From Nitrospira sp. (GTDB lineage Bacteria > Nitrospirota > Nitrospiria > Nitrospirales > Nitrospiraceae): 37,527 nucleotides of DNA. The DNA lies in contig JAOUHJ010000027.1 in NCBI GenBank assembly GCA_029865225.1, positions 1 to 37,527 on the forward strand, in the 5' to 3' direction. Position numbers and translations under genes: made by a program. The notes beneath the pieces are model-generated. The model had not been told where the DNA came from. It saw only the letters and a program-made list of their open reading frames with translations, and made no database searches. How positions within the stretch are numbered: the stretch's first letter is position 1; every line of letters starts with the position of its first letter. This document shows, one piece after another, positions 8,340 through 16,856 of the stretch.

Positions 8340-9890
8340 ATGAGTCAGCTGGAGTTCGATAAAAAACCTACACGGGGAGCCAGAAGCTGGATCGTAGCCG
8401 CCACTCTGTTGACGGCGGGGATGATTATCGGCTTTGTGGTTGCTTCGGATCTCGGTTGGCTTCCAACGGGGCACGCGGTACCGGATTCAGCTTCCGTTGC
8501 TCCGTCTCCCACGGTTGCCAGGCCGGTTTCAACTGCCCCCCAACCGACGTTAGCCGGCGGCAGTCAAACCTTCGTGGAAATTGCCAAGTCCGTGAAGCCG
8601 GCGGTGGTGAATATCTATGCGACCAAGAGCGGGCGTAGCGGCGGGTCTGGGATGACCCCGTTCGATGACCCGTTGTTTCGAAAGTTTTTCGGCGACGAAT
8701 TTTTCAGGAAGTTCGAGCACCCAAAGGAACGAAAAGAGCGGGGCCTTGGATCCGGTGTCATCGTCGAGTCGAACGGCGTGATCATTACCAACAATCATGT
8801 CGTCGGCAAGGCCGATGAGATCCGTGTCACGCTCTCGGATAAGCGTGAATTCAAAGCGAAACTCATCGGTACCGACCCGAAAACCGACGTGGCTGTCGTG
8901 AAAATCGAGGCGACGGGACTTCCCACCGTGGCCTGGGCTGATTCCGACAAGCTGGAAGTGGGGGAGTTTGTCCTGGCCGTAGGCAACCCATTCGGGTTGA
9001 CGCAGACCGTGACCTTGGGGATTGTCAGTGCACTGGGGCGAGCGGCCGGTATTGCGGAGTACGAGGATTTTATCCAGACAGACGCGGCCATCAACCCTGG
9101 TAACTCCGGCGGAGCACTGGTGAACGTCCGTGGCGAGTTAGTAGGGATTAATACGGCGATATTCAGTCAGAGCGGCGGCAACATGGGGATTGGGTTTGCC
9201 GTCCCGAGCAATATGGCTCAGTCGATCATGGGACAGCTGGTCCAAACAGGAAAAGTCGTTCGGGGTTGGCTCGGCGTATCGATTCAAGAGCTGACGCCGG
9301 AATTGGCGTCCCAATTCGGCGTGGGTGACGCAAAAGGTGTACTGGTCAGTGATGTGATGGATGATAGTCCGGCCAAGAAGGCCGGGTTCGAACGGGCCGA
9401 TGTCATCATCGAGTATGACGGGAAATCCATGGACTCGCCGACCCATCTCCGGAACGCCGTCGCCCAAACGCCTGTGGGCAAGAAGGTGACGATCAAGTTT
9501 ATTCGGGACAAAAAGACGAGAAGCTTGGACCTCACGATCGTCGAGCAACCCAAATCGATGTCGCAAAACGGGGAAGAGGATGGTGGTGAATCTGCCACTG
9601 CGACGGGTGTGCTCTCGAGTCTTGAAGTTCGGGACTTGAACGAAGAGTTGGCTAATCGGTATGGGCTCAAATCGCGCGAACGAGGTGTGGTGGTCGTCCG
9701 AGTCAAACCCGGAAGTCCGATTGAAGAAGCGGGTGTTCGTGAAGGCGATATCGTGGTCGAGGTGAATCGGCAAGCCGTACCATCTGTCAAGGTCTTCGAG
9801 CGGATTGCTGGAAAATTGCCCGACGACCAAGCTGTGTTGCTGTTATTGAAGCGACAGGATCGGACCATTTTTCTCACACTCCGTCCATAA
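8340..9890 (+). CDS. degP: Do/HtrA-family periplasmic serine protease with two PDZ domains
   Basis: A periplasmic quality-control protease/chaperone. A single N-terminal hydrophobic stretch (about residues 18-42) acts as signal or anchor, followed by a Pro/Ala/Ser-rich linker. The trypsin-like domain shows the triad: His in ITNNHVVG, Asp in TDVAVVKI and Ser in PGNSGGALV. Two PDZ domains follow, the first starting at GWLGVSIQEL and the second around LEVRDLNEELANRYGL with GVVVVRVKPGSPIEEAG. Total 516 aa fits the DegP/DegQ architecture. The ribosome site before the ATG is weak. It is 33 bp after fbaB and could share its transcript. DegP and DegQ cannot be separated from sequence alone. Confidence 0.92.
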   Translation: MSQLEFDKKPTRGARSWIVAATLLTAGMIIGFVVASDLGWLPTGHAVPDSASVAPSPTVARPVSTAPQPTLAGGSQTFVEIAKSVKPAVVNIYATKSGRSGGSGMTPFDDPLFRKFFGDEFFRKFEHPKERKERGLGSGVIVESNGVIITNNHVVGKADEIRVTLSDKREFKAKLIGTDPKTDVAVVKIEATGLPTVAWADSDKLEVGEFVLAVGNPFGLTQTVTLGIVSALGRAAGIAEYEDFIQTDAAINPGNSGGALVNVRGELVGINTAIFSQSGGNMGIGFAVPSNMAQSIMGQLVQTGKVVRGWLGVSIQELTPELASQFGVGDAKGVLVSDVMDDSPAKKAGFERADVIIEYDGKSMDSPTHLRNAVAQTPVGKKVTIKFIRDKKTRSLDLTIVEQPKSMSQNGEEDGGESATATGVLSSLEVRDLNEELANRYGLKSRERGVVVVRVKPGSPIEEAGVREGDIVVEVNRQAVPSVKVFERIAGKLPDDQAVLLLLKRQDRTIFLTLRP

Positions 9891-9991
9891 TGTGCAGAGA
9901 GGACGGTAGAGTCGGGGGGAGGAAGAAGTGTGGGGCTATGGAGACGCCTCTCGAAGGTTGCGTCAGCAGTCATGACGTCTGGATGTGATCT

Positions 9992-10705
9992 GTGAGTAGT
10001 CGCACTGTAGCCCTCGTTCCTGCCGCCGGGCGTGGGCTCCGCATGGGCGGTTCAGTGCCCAAGCAGTTTCTCTCGCTGGGTCACCAGCCTCTCATTCTGC
10101 ATTCTCTCCGTGTCCTCCAAGCGTCCCCCGTCATTGAGGAGATTATTCTCGCTGTTCCGCACGGTGATATGGACTATTGCCTCAAGGAAATCGTTGCCAA
10201 ACATCACTTCACGAAAGTGACCAAGGTGGTGCCTGGAGGGGCGGAGCGACAAGATTCAGTCCGACACGCGCTTGAAGCGGTGCAGGATGAAGTCGATGTG
10301 GTACTCATTCATGACGCGGTCCGGCCGTTCCTTACCGAGCGGATGGTCGAGGAGGTGGTGTCGATGGCCCGTGCAAAGGGGGCAGCGATTATCGCGTTAC
10401 CGATGAAGGATACCGTGAAGCAGGTCGGAGCAGACCATGTCATCGAACGCACGGTTGATCGTACAGGTTTGTGGCTCGCTCAGACCCCGCAAGCGTTTCG
10501 ACGAGATTGGCTGTTGTCAGCCCATCGGAAAGCGCATGGCGAGGGAGTCCGAGCCACGGATGATGCGTATTTGATGGAATGGTGTGGGTACTCCGTTTCA
10601 GTTGTTGAAGGGAGCGGGGAAAATATCAAAGTCACTAGGCCGGAAGATCTGGTTATCGGTGAAGCGATCTTGGCCTCGCGACAAACCCATGCCATGAAAG
10701 GGTGA
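9992..10705 (+). CDS. ispD: 2-C-methyl-D-erythritol 4-phosphate cytidylyltransferase
   Basis: Third step of the MEP (non-mevalonate) isoprenoid pathway: CTP plus methylerythritol-4-P gives CDP-ME. Diagnostic motifs are the N-terminal ALVPAAGRGLRMGGSVPKQF (CTP loop with the PKQF lysine), the VPGGAERQDSVRHAL segment, VLIHDAVRPFL (metal/substrate Asp), the KDTVKQV lysine and WLAQTPQAFRRD; a late ATDDAYLMEW precedes the C-terminus. Length 237 aa is normal. The GTG start has a poor ribosome site but places the first strand correctly. It abuts ispF (2-bp gap), the classic ispDF arrangement. Confidence 0.95.
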   Translation: MSSRTVALVPAAGRGLRMGGSVPKQFLSLGHQPLILHSLRVLQASPVIEEIILAVPHGDMDYCLKEIVAKHHFTKVTKVVPGGAERQDSVRHALEAVQDEVDVVLIHDAVRPFLTERMVEEVVSMARAKGAAIIALPMKDTVKQVGADHVIERTVDRTGLWLAQTPQAFRRDWLLSAHRKAHGEGVRATDDAYLMEWCGYSVSVVEGSGENIKVTRPEDLVIGEAILASRQTHAMKG

Positions 10706-10707
10706 GC

Positions 10708-11193
10708 ATGAAAAAGGGCTGTCGCGTAGGGTATGGCTATGACGTGCATCCGCTTGGATCGGACCGACAATTGATTTTGGGTGGTGTCGACATTCCACAC
10801 ACCAAAGGACTGCTGGGCCACTCCGATTCCGATGTCCTTGTCCACGCGATCTGCGACGCCCTCTTGGGCGCGATGGGAGAAGGCGATCTCGGTCGGCACT
10901 ATCCCAGTTCCGATCCCAAGTACAAGGGGATTTCCAGTTTGAAGTTGTTGGAAGATGTCATGTCGAAACTCACGGCCAAGGGCTATCAGGTGGGAAATAT
11001 CGACACGGTCATTGTGGCTCAGGCGCCTCGCCTTGGCCCGCATCTCTCGGCGATGCAAAAGAAAATTGCGGAGGTGGCAAAGATTGATCCCGATTTGGTC
11101 AATGTGAAGGTGAAAAGCGGAGAAGGATTGGATGCGGTCGGGCATGAAGAGGGAATGATCGCGCACGCCGTATGTTTGATCGAATCGATCTGA
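10708..11193 (+). CDS. ispF: 2-C-methyl-D-erythritol 2,4-cyclodiphosphate synthase
   Basis: Cyclises CDP-ME 2-phosphate to ME-cPP with release of CMP, the step after IspE in the MEP pathway. Visible family marks are GYGYDVHPLG (zinc-binding Asp and His), GHSDSDVLVHAICDALLGA (third zinc His and the trimer-contact helix), the ADLGRHYPSSDP-like loop GDLGRHYPSSDP, and the C-terminal KSGEGLDAVGHEEGM carrying the usual Thr/Ser-region substrate loop. At 161 aa it is the usual size. The ATG at 10708 was chosen over GTG 10702 because AAAGGG lies at a proper distance and it avoids overlap with the ispD stop. Confidence 0.95.
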   Translation: MKKGCRVGYGYDVHPLGSDRQLILGGVDIPHTKGLLGHSDSDVLVHAICDALLGAMGEGDLGRHYPSSDPKYKGISSLKLLEDVMSKLTAKGYQVGNIDTVIVAQAPRLGPHLSAMQKKIAEVAKIDPDLVNVKVKSGEGLDAVGHEEGMIAHAVCLIESI

Positions 11194-11213
11194 CGTCGTA
11201 AGATATTCTGTAC

Positions 11214-11864
11214 ATGTTGAGTCAGATCAAACAAGACCTCCAAGCGGTCTTTGACCGAGATCCTGCCGCGACCAGCAAGCTGGAAGTGATTCTCACCTAT
11301 GCAGGGTTTCATGCACTGTTGGCCTATCGGATTTCCCACTGGCTGAGGGTACAAGGTATTCCCATCTTGCCACGCGTGCTCTCTCAGCTCGCTCGCTGGT
11401 TGACCGGCGTGGAGATCCATCCTTCGGCCAAGATTGGAACGGGTTTCTTTATCGATCATGGGATGGGGGTCGTAATCGGAGAAACGGCCGAGATCGGCGA
11501 TTACGTGACGCTTTTTCAAGGCGTCACCTTGGGTGGAACTGGCAAGGAACGAGGCAAGCGGCATCCGACACTCGGGAATCATGTGGTGGTGGGTGCCGGG
11601 GCTAAAATCCTGGGTGGAATCACTATCGGCGACAACGTCAAGATCGGGGCCAATTCCGTCGTGCTCAAGAACGTTGCTCCAAATTCAACCGTGATCGGTG
11701 TTCCAGGCCGCGTCATCAAATCCCAGGGTGAGCGCCTGCCGGATGCCACGATGGATCAAGTCGATTTGCCTGATCCCATTAGTGACCGCTTCATCGCGCT
11801 CGAACAAGAGTTGATCGAGCTTCGCAAAAAAGTCGAGACAAAAGATGAACGTTCACCTACGTAG
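11214..11864 (+). CDS. cysE: Serine O-acetyltransferase
   Basis: Acetylates L-serine with acetyl-CoA to give O-acetylserine, the carbon skeleton for cysteine. After an N-terminal helical domain comes a left-handed beta-helix of hexapeptide repeats: [20 protein letters not shown] contains the catalytic His region, then [40 protein letters not shown] and [18 protein letters not shown] charged C-terminal tail ([16 protein letters not shown]) follows. The 216-aa length matches the short CysE class found outside enterobacteria. It sits 20 bp after ispF and may be co-transcribed, though the functions are not linked. A strong hairpin lies just downstream. Confidence 0.93.
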   Translation: MLSQIKQDLQAVFDRDPAATSKLEVILTYAGFHALLAYRISHWLRVQGIPILPRVLSQLARWLTGVEIHPSAKIGTGFFIDHGMGVVIGETAEIGDYVTLFQGVTLGGTGKERGKRHPTLGNHVVVGAGAKILGGITIGDNVKIGANSVVLKNVAPNSTVIGVPGRVIKSQGERLPDATMDQVDLPDPISDRFIALEQELIELRKKVETKDERSPT

Positions 11865-11902
11865 CGCTTATTGATGCCGGTTGATTTCCTGACAAAATGT
11901 CT

Positions 11903-11926
11903 CCGGCGCGGCACATGCCGCGCCGG
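11903..11926. terminator. GC-rich hairpin between convergent cysE and the PsiF-like gene
   Basis: A near-perfect inverted repeat with a stem of at least 10 bp (CCGGCGCGGC on the left arm) and a 4-nt loop ACAT. It occupies the gap between two convergent genes, the normal place for a shared terminator. Neither side has a long U-tract: AAAAGAAGTTT follows on the plus strand, and ATTTTG lies a few bases beyond on the minus strand. Intrinsic termination is therefore likely but not certain. Confidence 0.6.
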
Positions 11927-11935
11927 AAAAGAAGT

Positions 11936-12256
11936 TTAGGCCGAAAGGCAGTCGCTCATGAACTTTTTCCGTTCATCACCCTTCAGCTCCTTCTCGCCCG
12001 CTTCTTTATTACACGCCTTCATCTTATTCTGCTGAGTTTCTTTACCACCTCCACCCTTCGCCGACTTGGCGGAGAGACATTCCTTCATAAAGGCCTTCCG
12101 TTCCTCACCTTTCCCCTCTCCTAACCCCTTTGCATTTGCCCGATCGTTACAGATCTTCATCTTGTTCTGTTGGGCGGGTGCACCCATAGCGTATGGAGTT
12201 CCTCCAAGACTGAGCAGAAACAACCCAAGAGTGAGCGTACGCACGGCTGTCCACAT
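11936..12256 (-). CDS. Secreted protein with two PsiF repeats
   Basis: A small exported protein of 106 aa. The N-terminus is a signal peptide (TLTLGLFLLSLGGTPYAMGA). The mature part holds two PsiF-like repeats: QQNKMKICNDRA...FMKECLSA (about residues 29-62) and QQNKMKACNKEA...FMSDCLSA (about 73-105), joined by a Gly/Lys-rich linker. Each repeat has a conserved pair of cysteines that may form a disulfide. PsiF was named for phosphate-starvation induction in E. coli, but its molecular role is unknown. A good AAAGGAG ribosome site precedes the ATG. It is divergent from the phosphoenolpyruvate mutase gene. Confidence 0.8.
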   Translation of the reverse strand: MWTAVRTLTLGLFLLSLGGTPYAMGAPAQQNKMKICNDRANAKGLGEGKGEERKAFMKECLSAKSAKGGGGKETQQNKMKACNKEAGEKELKGDERKKFMSDCLSA

Positions 12257-12472
12257 ACTGAATCTCCTTTATGGTAAAGGGTGAGATGCACATATGAATG
12301 GCATCATAACAGAGAAATACGTAAGTGTCTGTAGGCTGAATCGAGGCAGACTCCCGGTCACAGATGGAATGATTTATTTTAGGAGAAAGAGTATCCTTGT
12401 CCGTTACGGGACCTGGATGCTCCAGGGGCGCAATGCCATAGATTGTTTTGCTCGACACAAAGAAAGGGACTC

Positions 12473-14107
12473 ATGAGTGCAACGCCTGGTATCACGCGAT
12501 CACGTCAATTTCGCAAGATGCTCACGTCGGATCAGCTGGAATTCATCTGTGAAGCTCATAACGGCCTGAGCGCGAAAATCGTCCAGGAAGCAGGGTTCAA
12601 AGGCATTTGGGCCAGCGGTCTCTCTATTTCGGCTCAATTCGGGGTACGTGACAATAACGAAGCCAGCTGGACACAAGTTCTCGAAGATCTGGAGTTCATG
12701 TCCGATGCGACCACGATCCCGATTCTGCTCGACGGCGATACAGGGTACGGCAACTTCAATAATATGCAGCGGCTTGTCCGCAAACTGGAGCAGCGCCACA
12801 TCGCGGCCGTCTGCATCGAAGACAAACTCTTCCCCAAAACGAATAGCTTTATCAAAGGGGATGCCCAGCCGATGGCGGATATGCAGGAGTTTTGCGGCAA
12901 GATCAAGGCAGGCAAGGACGCTCAGATCGATCCGGACTTTTGCATTATTGCCAGGGTGGAAGCGTTTATCTGCGGCTGGGGGTTAGCCGAGGCGTTGCGG
13001 CGGGCCGAGGCGTATCGTCAGGCCGGCGCCGACGGCATTCTCATTCATAGTGCCCTGGCGGTGCCGGATGAAATTCTGGCCTTTAAACAGGAATGGGGAA
13101 CTCGATGTCCTGTGGTAATCGTTCCCACCAAATATTATGCCACGCCTACCGAAGTATTTCGGCAGCATGGAATTTCGATGGTCATTTGGGCCAATCACAT
13201 GTTGAGGGCGGCCGTAGCGGCCATGCAGAAGACAGCACGGACATTGAAAGAGCAAGAGCATCTTCTTTCCATAGAAGATAAGGTCGCGCCGGTGTCCGAA
13301 ATCTTCCGGCTGCAAAACGCTGCAGAACTTCAAGATGCCGAAGATCGCTATCTTCCACGAGGTGCTGAGAATACCAGTGCCATTGTGCTGGCGGCCTCTC
13401 GTGGTGAGGAACTACGAGAGTTGACTGAGCACCAACCCAAGACGATGGTGAAGATTCAAGGCGCGCCGATCCTCGCTCACATTGTGGACGGCTATAACGC
13501 CGTGGGCATTAAGGACATCACGGTCGTCCGTGGCTACAAGAAGGAGGCGGTGACGCTGCCTAACCTGACGTATCTCGATAACGACGAGTTTGCGGAAACC
13601 GGCGAGCTGTATTCCTTGGATAAAGCGTTGCGTGCACGGAAGGGCGGAGCCAAAGATTTGATCATTTCGTACGGTGATGTGCTGTTCAACAAGTATATCC
13701 CTCAGGCCTTGTGCCAGGAAAAAGAAGATTTTGTGATCTTCGTCGATAGCGATTGGCAGAACCAAAGCAGTTACGCTCGACTGGGGGGCTTTGCCGAATG
13801 CTCATTGCCGAACTCTAAGAAAGCCTTCAATGCAAAGATCTATCTCAAACGGTTAGGGGATACAGTTTCAAGGGAGCACATCCATGGTGTATGGATGGGA
13901 TTCCTGAAAGTGTCTCCGGCTGGAGGAGATCAGCTTCAGGCGATCCTTGGAATCATGATGGCCGATCCGGCTCACCGCAACGCAGGAATCCCACATCTGT
14001 TGCAGGAGCTCCTGAAACGTCAGCACGCCATTCGAGTCCTCTATACGGTTGGCCACTGGTTGGATATCAACAGTCTGGACGATGTGGTTCAAGCAGGAGT
14101 GTTTTGA
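12473..14107 (+). CDS. Phosphoenolpyruvate mutase fused to a C-terminal nucleotidyltransferase (PepM-PntC-like)
   Basis: The N-terminal ~290 residues are a PEP mutase, forming the C-P bond of phosphonopyruvate. They carry [12 protein letters not shown], the diagnostic [11 protein letters not shown] and the barrel strand IIARVEAFI. From about residue 300 there is a sugar/choline-phosphate-type nucleotidyltransferase: [11 protein letters not shown], then [18 protein letters not shown], the acidic ISYGDVLF and C-terminal [12 protein letters not shown]. Fusions of this order are known in PntC-type proteins that activate 2-aminoethylphosphonate as a CMP ester for phosphonolipid or phosphonoglycan assembly. 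Phosphonopyruvate decarboxylase and AEP transaminase, normally adjacent, are not in this window. The ATG at 12473 is chosen for its AAAGGGA site. The nucleotide loop reads LAASRG instead of the common LAAGxG. Confidence 0.85.
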   Translation: MSATPGITRSRQFRKMLTSDQLEFICEAHNGLSAKIVQEAGFKGIWASGLSISAQFGVRDNNEASWTQVLEDLEFMSDATTIPILLDGDTGYGNFNNMQRLVRKLEQRHIAAVCIEDKLFPKTNSFIKGDAQPMADMQEFCGKIKAGKDAQIDPDFCIIARVEAFICGWGLAEALRRAEAYRQAGADGILIHSALAVPDEILAFKQEWGTRCPVVIVPTKYYATPTEVFRQHGISMVIWANHMLRAAVAAMQKTARTLKEQEHLLSIEDKVAPVSEIFRLQNAAELQDAEDRYLPRGAENTSAIVLAASRGEELRELTEHQPKTMVKIQGAPILAHIVDGYNAVGIKDITVVRGYKKEAVTLPNLTYLDNDEFAETGELYSLDKALRARKGGAKDLIISYGDVLFNKYIPQALCQEKEDFVIFVDSDWQNQSSYARLGGFAECSLPNSKKAFNAKIYLKRLGDTVSREHIHGVWMGFLKVSPAGGDQLQAILGIMMADPAHRNAGIPHLLQELLKRQHAIRVLYTVGHWLDINSLDDVVQAGVF

Positions 14108-14127
14108 CCTTCTCCCTGCGATCTTGG

Positions 14128-14865
14128 TTACTGGTAGTCCACGCGTACTAAAAAGAGTCCTTGCGGTGGGGCCGTTTTACCGGCAGCCGAACGGTTCCGT
14201 GCAGAGAGGATTGTCGTCAGGCTTCCTGGTGGGCGCTTCTTCAAGCCGACTTCCACGAGTGTTCCTACGATCGATCGCACCATCTGTTTCAGGAACCGAT
14301 CGGCATAGGCCTCGATCCGTAGTTGGTCTCCCTCTCGGGCGACGACAAGTTGTTGGAGACGGCAGATCGGGTCATCATTTTCAGTTGGCTGAGTTTGGAA
14401 CGAAGAAAAATCATGTGTGCCGATGAGGTGAGAGGCCGCCGTATTCATCGCGGCATCGTCGAGTGTCTGATGGATATGCCAGCAGTAATCACGTGCGAGA
14501 GCCGGACGCTCTAGGCGATTCAGGATTCGGTATTCGTACAGCTTGCCTTTCGCCGAGTGTCTCGCGTGGAATGAGTCCGGCATGAGAGCGGCTGAGCGGA
14601 CCACGATGCTCACAGGGAGATGCGCATTCAACGCTCTAGTCCATTCACGCGGCGTCATGTCACGATTGATACGGAAACTCGCGACCTGCCCGAGCGCATG
14701 AACCCCCGCATCAGTACGTCCGGCTCCAATGACCGGTACGTGGGTCTGAGTGACACCGAAGATAGCAACTTCAATGGCCTCTTGAACCGTCGGCCGGTCG
14801 GGCTGGCGTTGCCAACCAACATAGGTTGTGCCGTCATATTCAAGGACGAGTTTGATGGTAGGCAT
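14128..14865 (-). CDS. truA: tRNA pseudouridine(38-40) synthase
   Basis: Isomerises uridines 38-40 in the tRNA anticodon arm. It begins MPTIKLVLEYDGTTYVGWQR as in other TruA proteins, has the catalytic-Asp motif GAGRTDAGVHALGQ (about residues 46-59), the FHARHSAKGKLYEYRI strand, and the C-terminal RFLKQMVRSIVGTLVEVG. Length 245 aa is normal. The reading frame stays open to 15024, but the extra residues are unrelated to the family and overlap amiC, so the ATG at 14865 is the start. It converges with the PEP mutase gene, only 20 bp apart with no hairpin between. It lies 43 bp downstream of amiC and is probably co-transcribed with it. Confidence 0.95.
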   Translation of the reverse strand: MPTIKLVLEYDGTTYVGWQRQPDRPTVQEAIEVAIFGVTQTHVPVIGAGRTDAGVHALGQVASFRINRDMTPREWTRALNAHLPVSIVVRSAALMPDSFHARHSAKGKLYEYRILNRLERPALARDYCWHIHQTLDDAAMNTAASHLIGTHDFSSFQTQPTENDDPICRLQQLVVAREGDQLRIEAYADRFLKQMVRSIVGTLVEVGLKKRPPGSLTTILSARNRSAAGKTAPPQGLFLVRVDYQ

Positions 14866-14908
14866 GGAATAATTGGGACGCTGACCACCGAGAGAACTAT
14901 CGTGGGCC

Positions 14909-16207
14909 TTACTTATTATTGGCAAGGAACGAGAGGATTCCTTGGTAGAGCGATTGCGCGACGCCTTTGATGAATGTTGGTCTTCGAAGGAGGGCTTCTT
15001 CGTCAGGGTTCGAAATATACGCAACCTCCGCCAAAATGCTGGGCATGCTCGTAAATCTCAACACGTAAAACGGGGCTGTTTTGACACCGTGGTCGATGAC
15101 ATCGTATGCCCCATTCATCTGAGTGACCATCGCCTCCTTCGCATTCCACGCGAGCTCCAGCGATGCCTCAATTTTCTTCGTTGTCAGGAGATCTGCGACC
15201 AGATATTCCCACCCCACCCCGGTGTTGCTGATGGGCGTCCCGTTCTCCCGCGCCGCGACCTCCAGGGCTCGCTGATCCTTCGCTTCACCAAAATGGTAGA
15301 TTTCAATACCTTTGACTACACGAGACGGATGTGAATTGACATGGATAGATACGAACAGGTCGGCACCGTGGCTGTTGGCAAACTTGGCCCGTTCTTCGAG
15401 CTCAACATACACATCACGATCTCGAGTCATCAACACTCGCACGTCGGATCGTTTACGGAGGAGTTCTTTGAGATGGAGTGCGACTTTGAGGGTGATGTCC
15501 TTTTCCGCAGTCCGTCGAATGCCGAGCGCTCCAGGGTCTTTCCCCCCGTGGCCGGGGTCGATCACAATCGTTGTATAGTCCTTCGTACGAGGCGGAGACT
15601 GTTGGATGACCGGAGCGGCCGCGAGCGAGGGTGAGCTCGGGCTTTCTTCGGCCGGAGGAGAGGTCTGCGTCTCTTCGGTCGGAGGAGCCTCTTGTTCCAG
15701 GGGAGGCGTCACATCGATGACCAACCGTGGTGGATCGGACAGTGTGAACTGACTGTATGATCCGTAGGATGCAGTTGGAAGGGATATCGCGACGGCGTGG
15801 GGAGTCGTTTGCGTGACGATGAATGGAGCTGGAACCGTGCCATCATCCACCTTTGCTCGTGCGGTTTGGCTGAGGGAGGCGTTCGGAAGGGAGATCACCA
15901 CACGACTCGGATTGTTCACTCGCTTCTCAGAGACATCGGGCTGGCGATCTAAATCCAGCACAAGCCTGGATTTACTTGGACTGCTCGCGCCACGCAGATC
16001 CATGACGGTGACGGGGGCAAGGGAAGCCGGCGTGCCCTTCACGCGAGCCTTCTTCGACGGGGTTGAGACCTTGGGGTGACGACTGTCCTTGGTGCCGGAC
16101 CAAACCGATTGAATGACCACCACATCCACCAAGAAGAACAGAGCGGCACAAGCCAATAGAATGGGAAGGGGCTGGAGCAATAACGGTCGGCGATCTTGAT
16201 TTCTCAT
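14909..16207 (-). CDS. amiC: N-acetylmuramoyl-L-alanine amidase with AMIN domain
   Basis: Cleaves the amide between MurNAc and the stem peptide during cell separation and wall turnover. An N-terminal membrane/signal segment (about residues 10-32) precedes a basic linker. An AMIN domain follows (about 55-150, with VMDLRGASS and SRVVISLPNASLS), which in AmiC-type proteins targets the enzyme to septal peptidoglycan. A Pro/Glu/Ser-rich linker leads to the zinc-dependent Amidase_3 domain: IVIDPGHGGKDPGA (first zinc His), the ELEER glutamate region, FVSIHVNSHPS (second His) and ILAEVAYISNPDEEALL with the catalytic Glu. Length 432 aa fits. No strong ribosome site is seen; a TTCAGGA/TCCTGAA hairpin (16215-16236) lies in the leader. 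Confidence 0.9.
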   Translation of the reverse strand: MRNQDRRPLLLQPLPILLACAALFFLVDVVVIQSVWSGTKDSRHPKVSTPSKKARVKGTPASLAPVTVMDLRGASSPSKSRLVLDLDRQPDVSEKRVNNPSRVVISLPNASLSQTARAKVDDGTVPAPFIVTQTTPHAVAISLPTASYGSYSQFTLSDPPRLVIDVTPPLEQEAPPTEETQTSPPAEESPSSPSLAAAPVIQQSPPRTKDYTTIVIDPGHGGKDPGALGIRRTAEKDITLKVALHLKELLRKRSDVRVLMTRDRDVYVELEERAKFANSHGADLFVSIHVNSHPSRVVKGIEIYHFGEAKDQRALEVAARENGTPISNTGVGWEYLVADLLTTKKIEASLELAWNAKEAMVTQMNGAYDVIDHGVKTAPFYVLRFTSMPSILAEVAYISNPDEEALLRRPTFIKGVAQSLYQGILSFLANNK

Positions 16208-16236
16208 GGTTTTATTCAGGAAATAGATATCCTGAA

Positions 16237-16266
16237 ACTATTCTCAGATGTCCCGCAGCTTGTCAA
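16237..16266 (-). promoter_or_regulatory. Predicted sigma-70 promoter for amiC-truA
   Basis: On the minus strand a perfect TTGACA (16261-16266) is followed, after 18 bp, by AATAGT (16237-16242), about 30 bp upstream of the amiC start. A 7-bp inverted repeat (TTCAGGA/TCCTGAA, 16215-16236) lies between the -10 and the start codon and would form in the leader. Prediction only. Confidence 0.45.
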
Positions 16267-16334
16267 GAATTACGCCGCTTGCGTAGCTCGGTATCCGTAT
16301 TGACTCCCCGGGTCATGCCACGGTAGCGTCGGGG

Positions 16335-16856
16335 ATGCCGACACAGGTGATCATCGATGGGTATAATCTTCTCGGAACCGGCGGAATTCGCAGGGGATAC
16401 AGCGAATCTGACCGTGAACGGTTACTGCATGATTTGGCCAGCTATCGACATCGCACAGAGCATGCCATTACTGTGGTGTTCGATGGGTGGCAGCAGGGTC
16501 GATCAACCGAACAGCGGGAGCATCGTGCCGGAGTCCAGGTGATCTATTCAAAACGGGGCGAGCGGGCGGATCAGGTCATCCAGCGTTTGGCACGGGAGTA
16601 CGGGGCGGACTGCGCGGTCGTCAGTTCTGACCATGAAATCATGAACGTCGCCAGGGCTCATGGAGCATTTATCATAGGGGCTCAGGAGTTTACCCAGAAG
16701 CTCCGCGGACCCTCGGCTCCGTCCAGAACGGTTCCACACAAGGAATTGGATCCTGGAGATGATGTTCGCTCAAGAGGTGCACGGGAGAAAAAGGGGAACC
16801 CTCGAAAGCTTCCGAAGTCTCAGAGGCAACGCGACCGTCAGTTCAGGAGATTTTGA
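16335..16856 (+). CDS. NYN-domain (YacP-like) RNA-binding nuclease
   Basis: A PIN-like NYN nuclease of the YacP/Rae1 group, which in Firmicutes cleaves ribosome-associated mRNA. Seen here: VIIDGYNLLGTGG at the N-terminus (first acidic residue), ITVVFDGWQQGRSTEQRE, IYSKRGERADQVIQRLAREY (second acidic site) and CAVVSSDHEIMNVARAHGA (third), the family's usual order. The last ~45 residues are strongly basic and polar (KKGNPRKLPKSQRQRDRQFR) and probably bind RNA. Length 173 aa matches. It overlaps the convergent tatD gene by 14 bp. Ribosome involvement is known for Rae1 and only inferred here. Confidence 0.8.
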   Translation: MPTQVIIDGYNLLGTGGIRRGYSESDRERLLHDLASYRHRTEHAITVVFDGWQQGRSTEQREHRAGVQVIYSKRGERADQVIQRLAREYGADCAVVSSDHEIMNVARAHGAFIIGAQEFTQKLRGPSAPSRTVPHKELDPGDDVRSRGAREKKGNPRKLPKSQRQRDRQFRRF

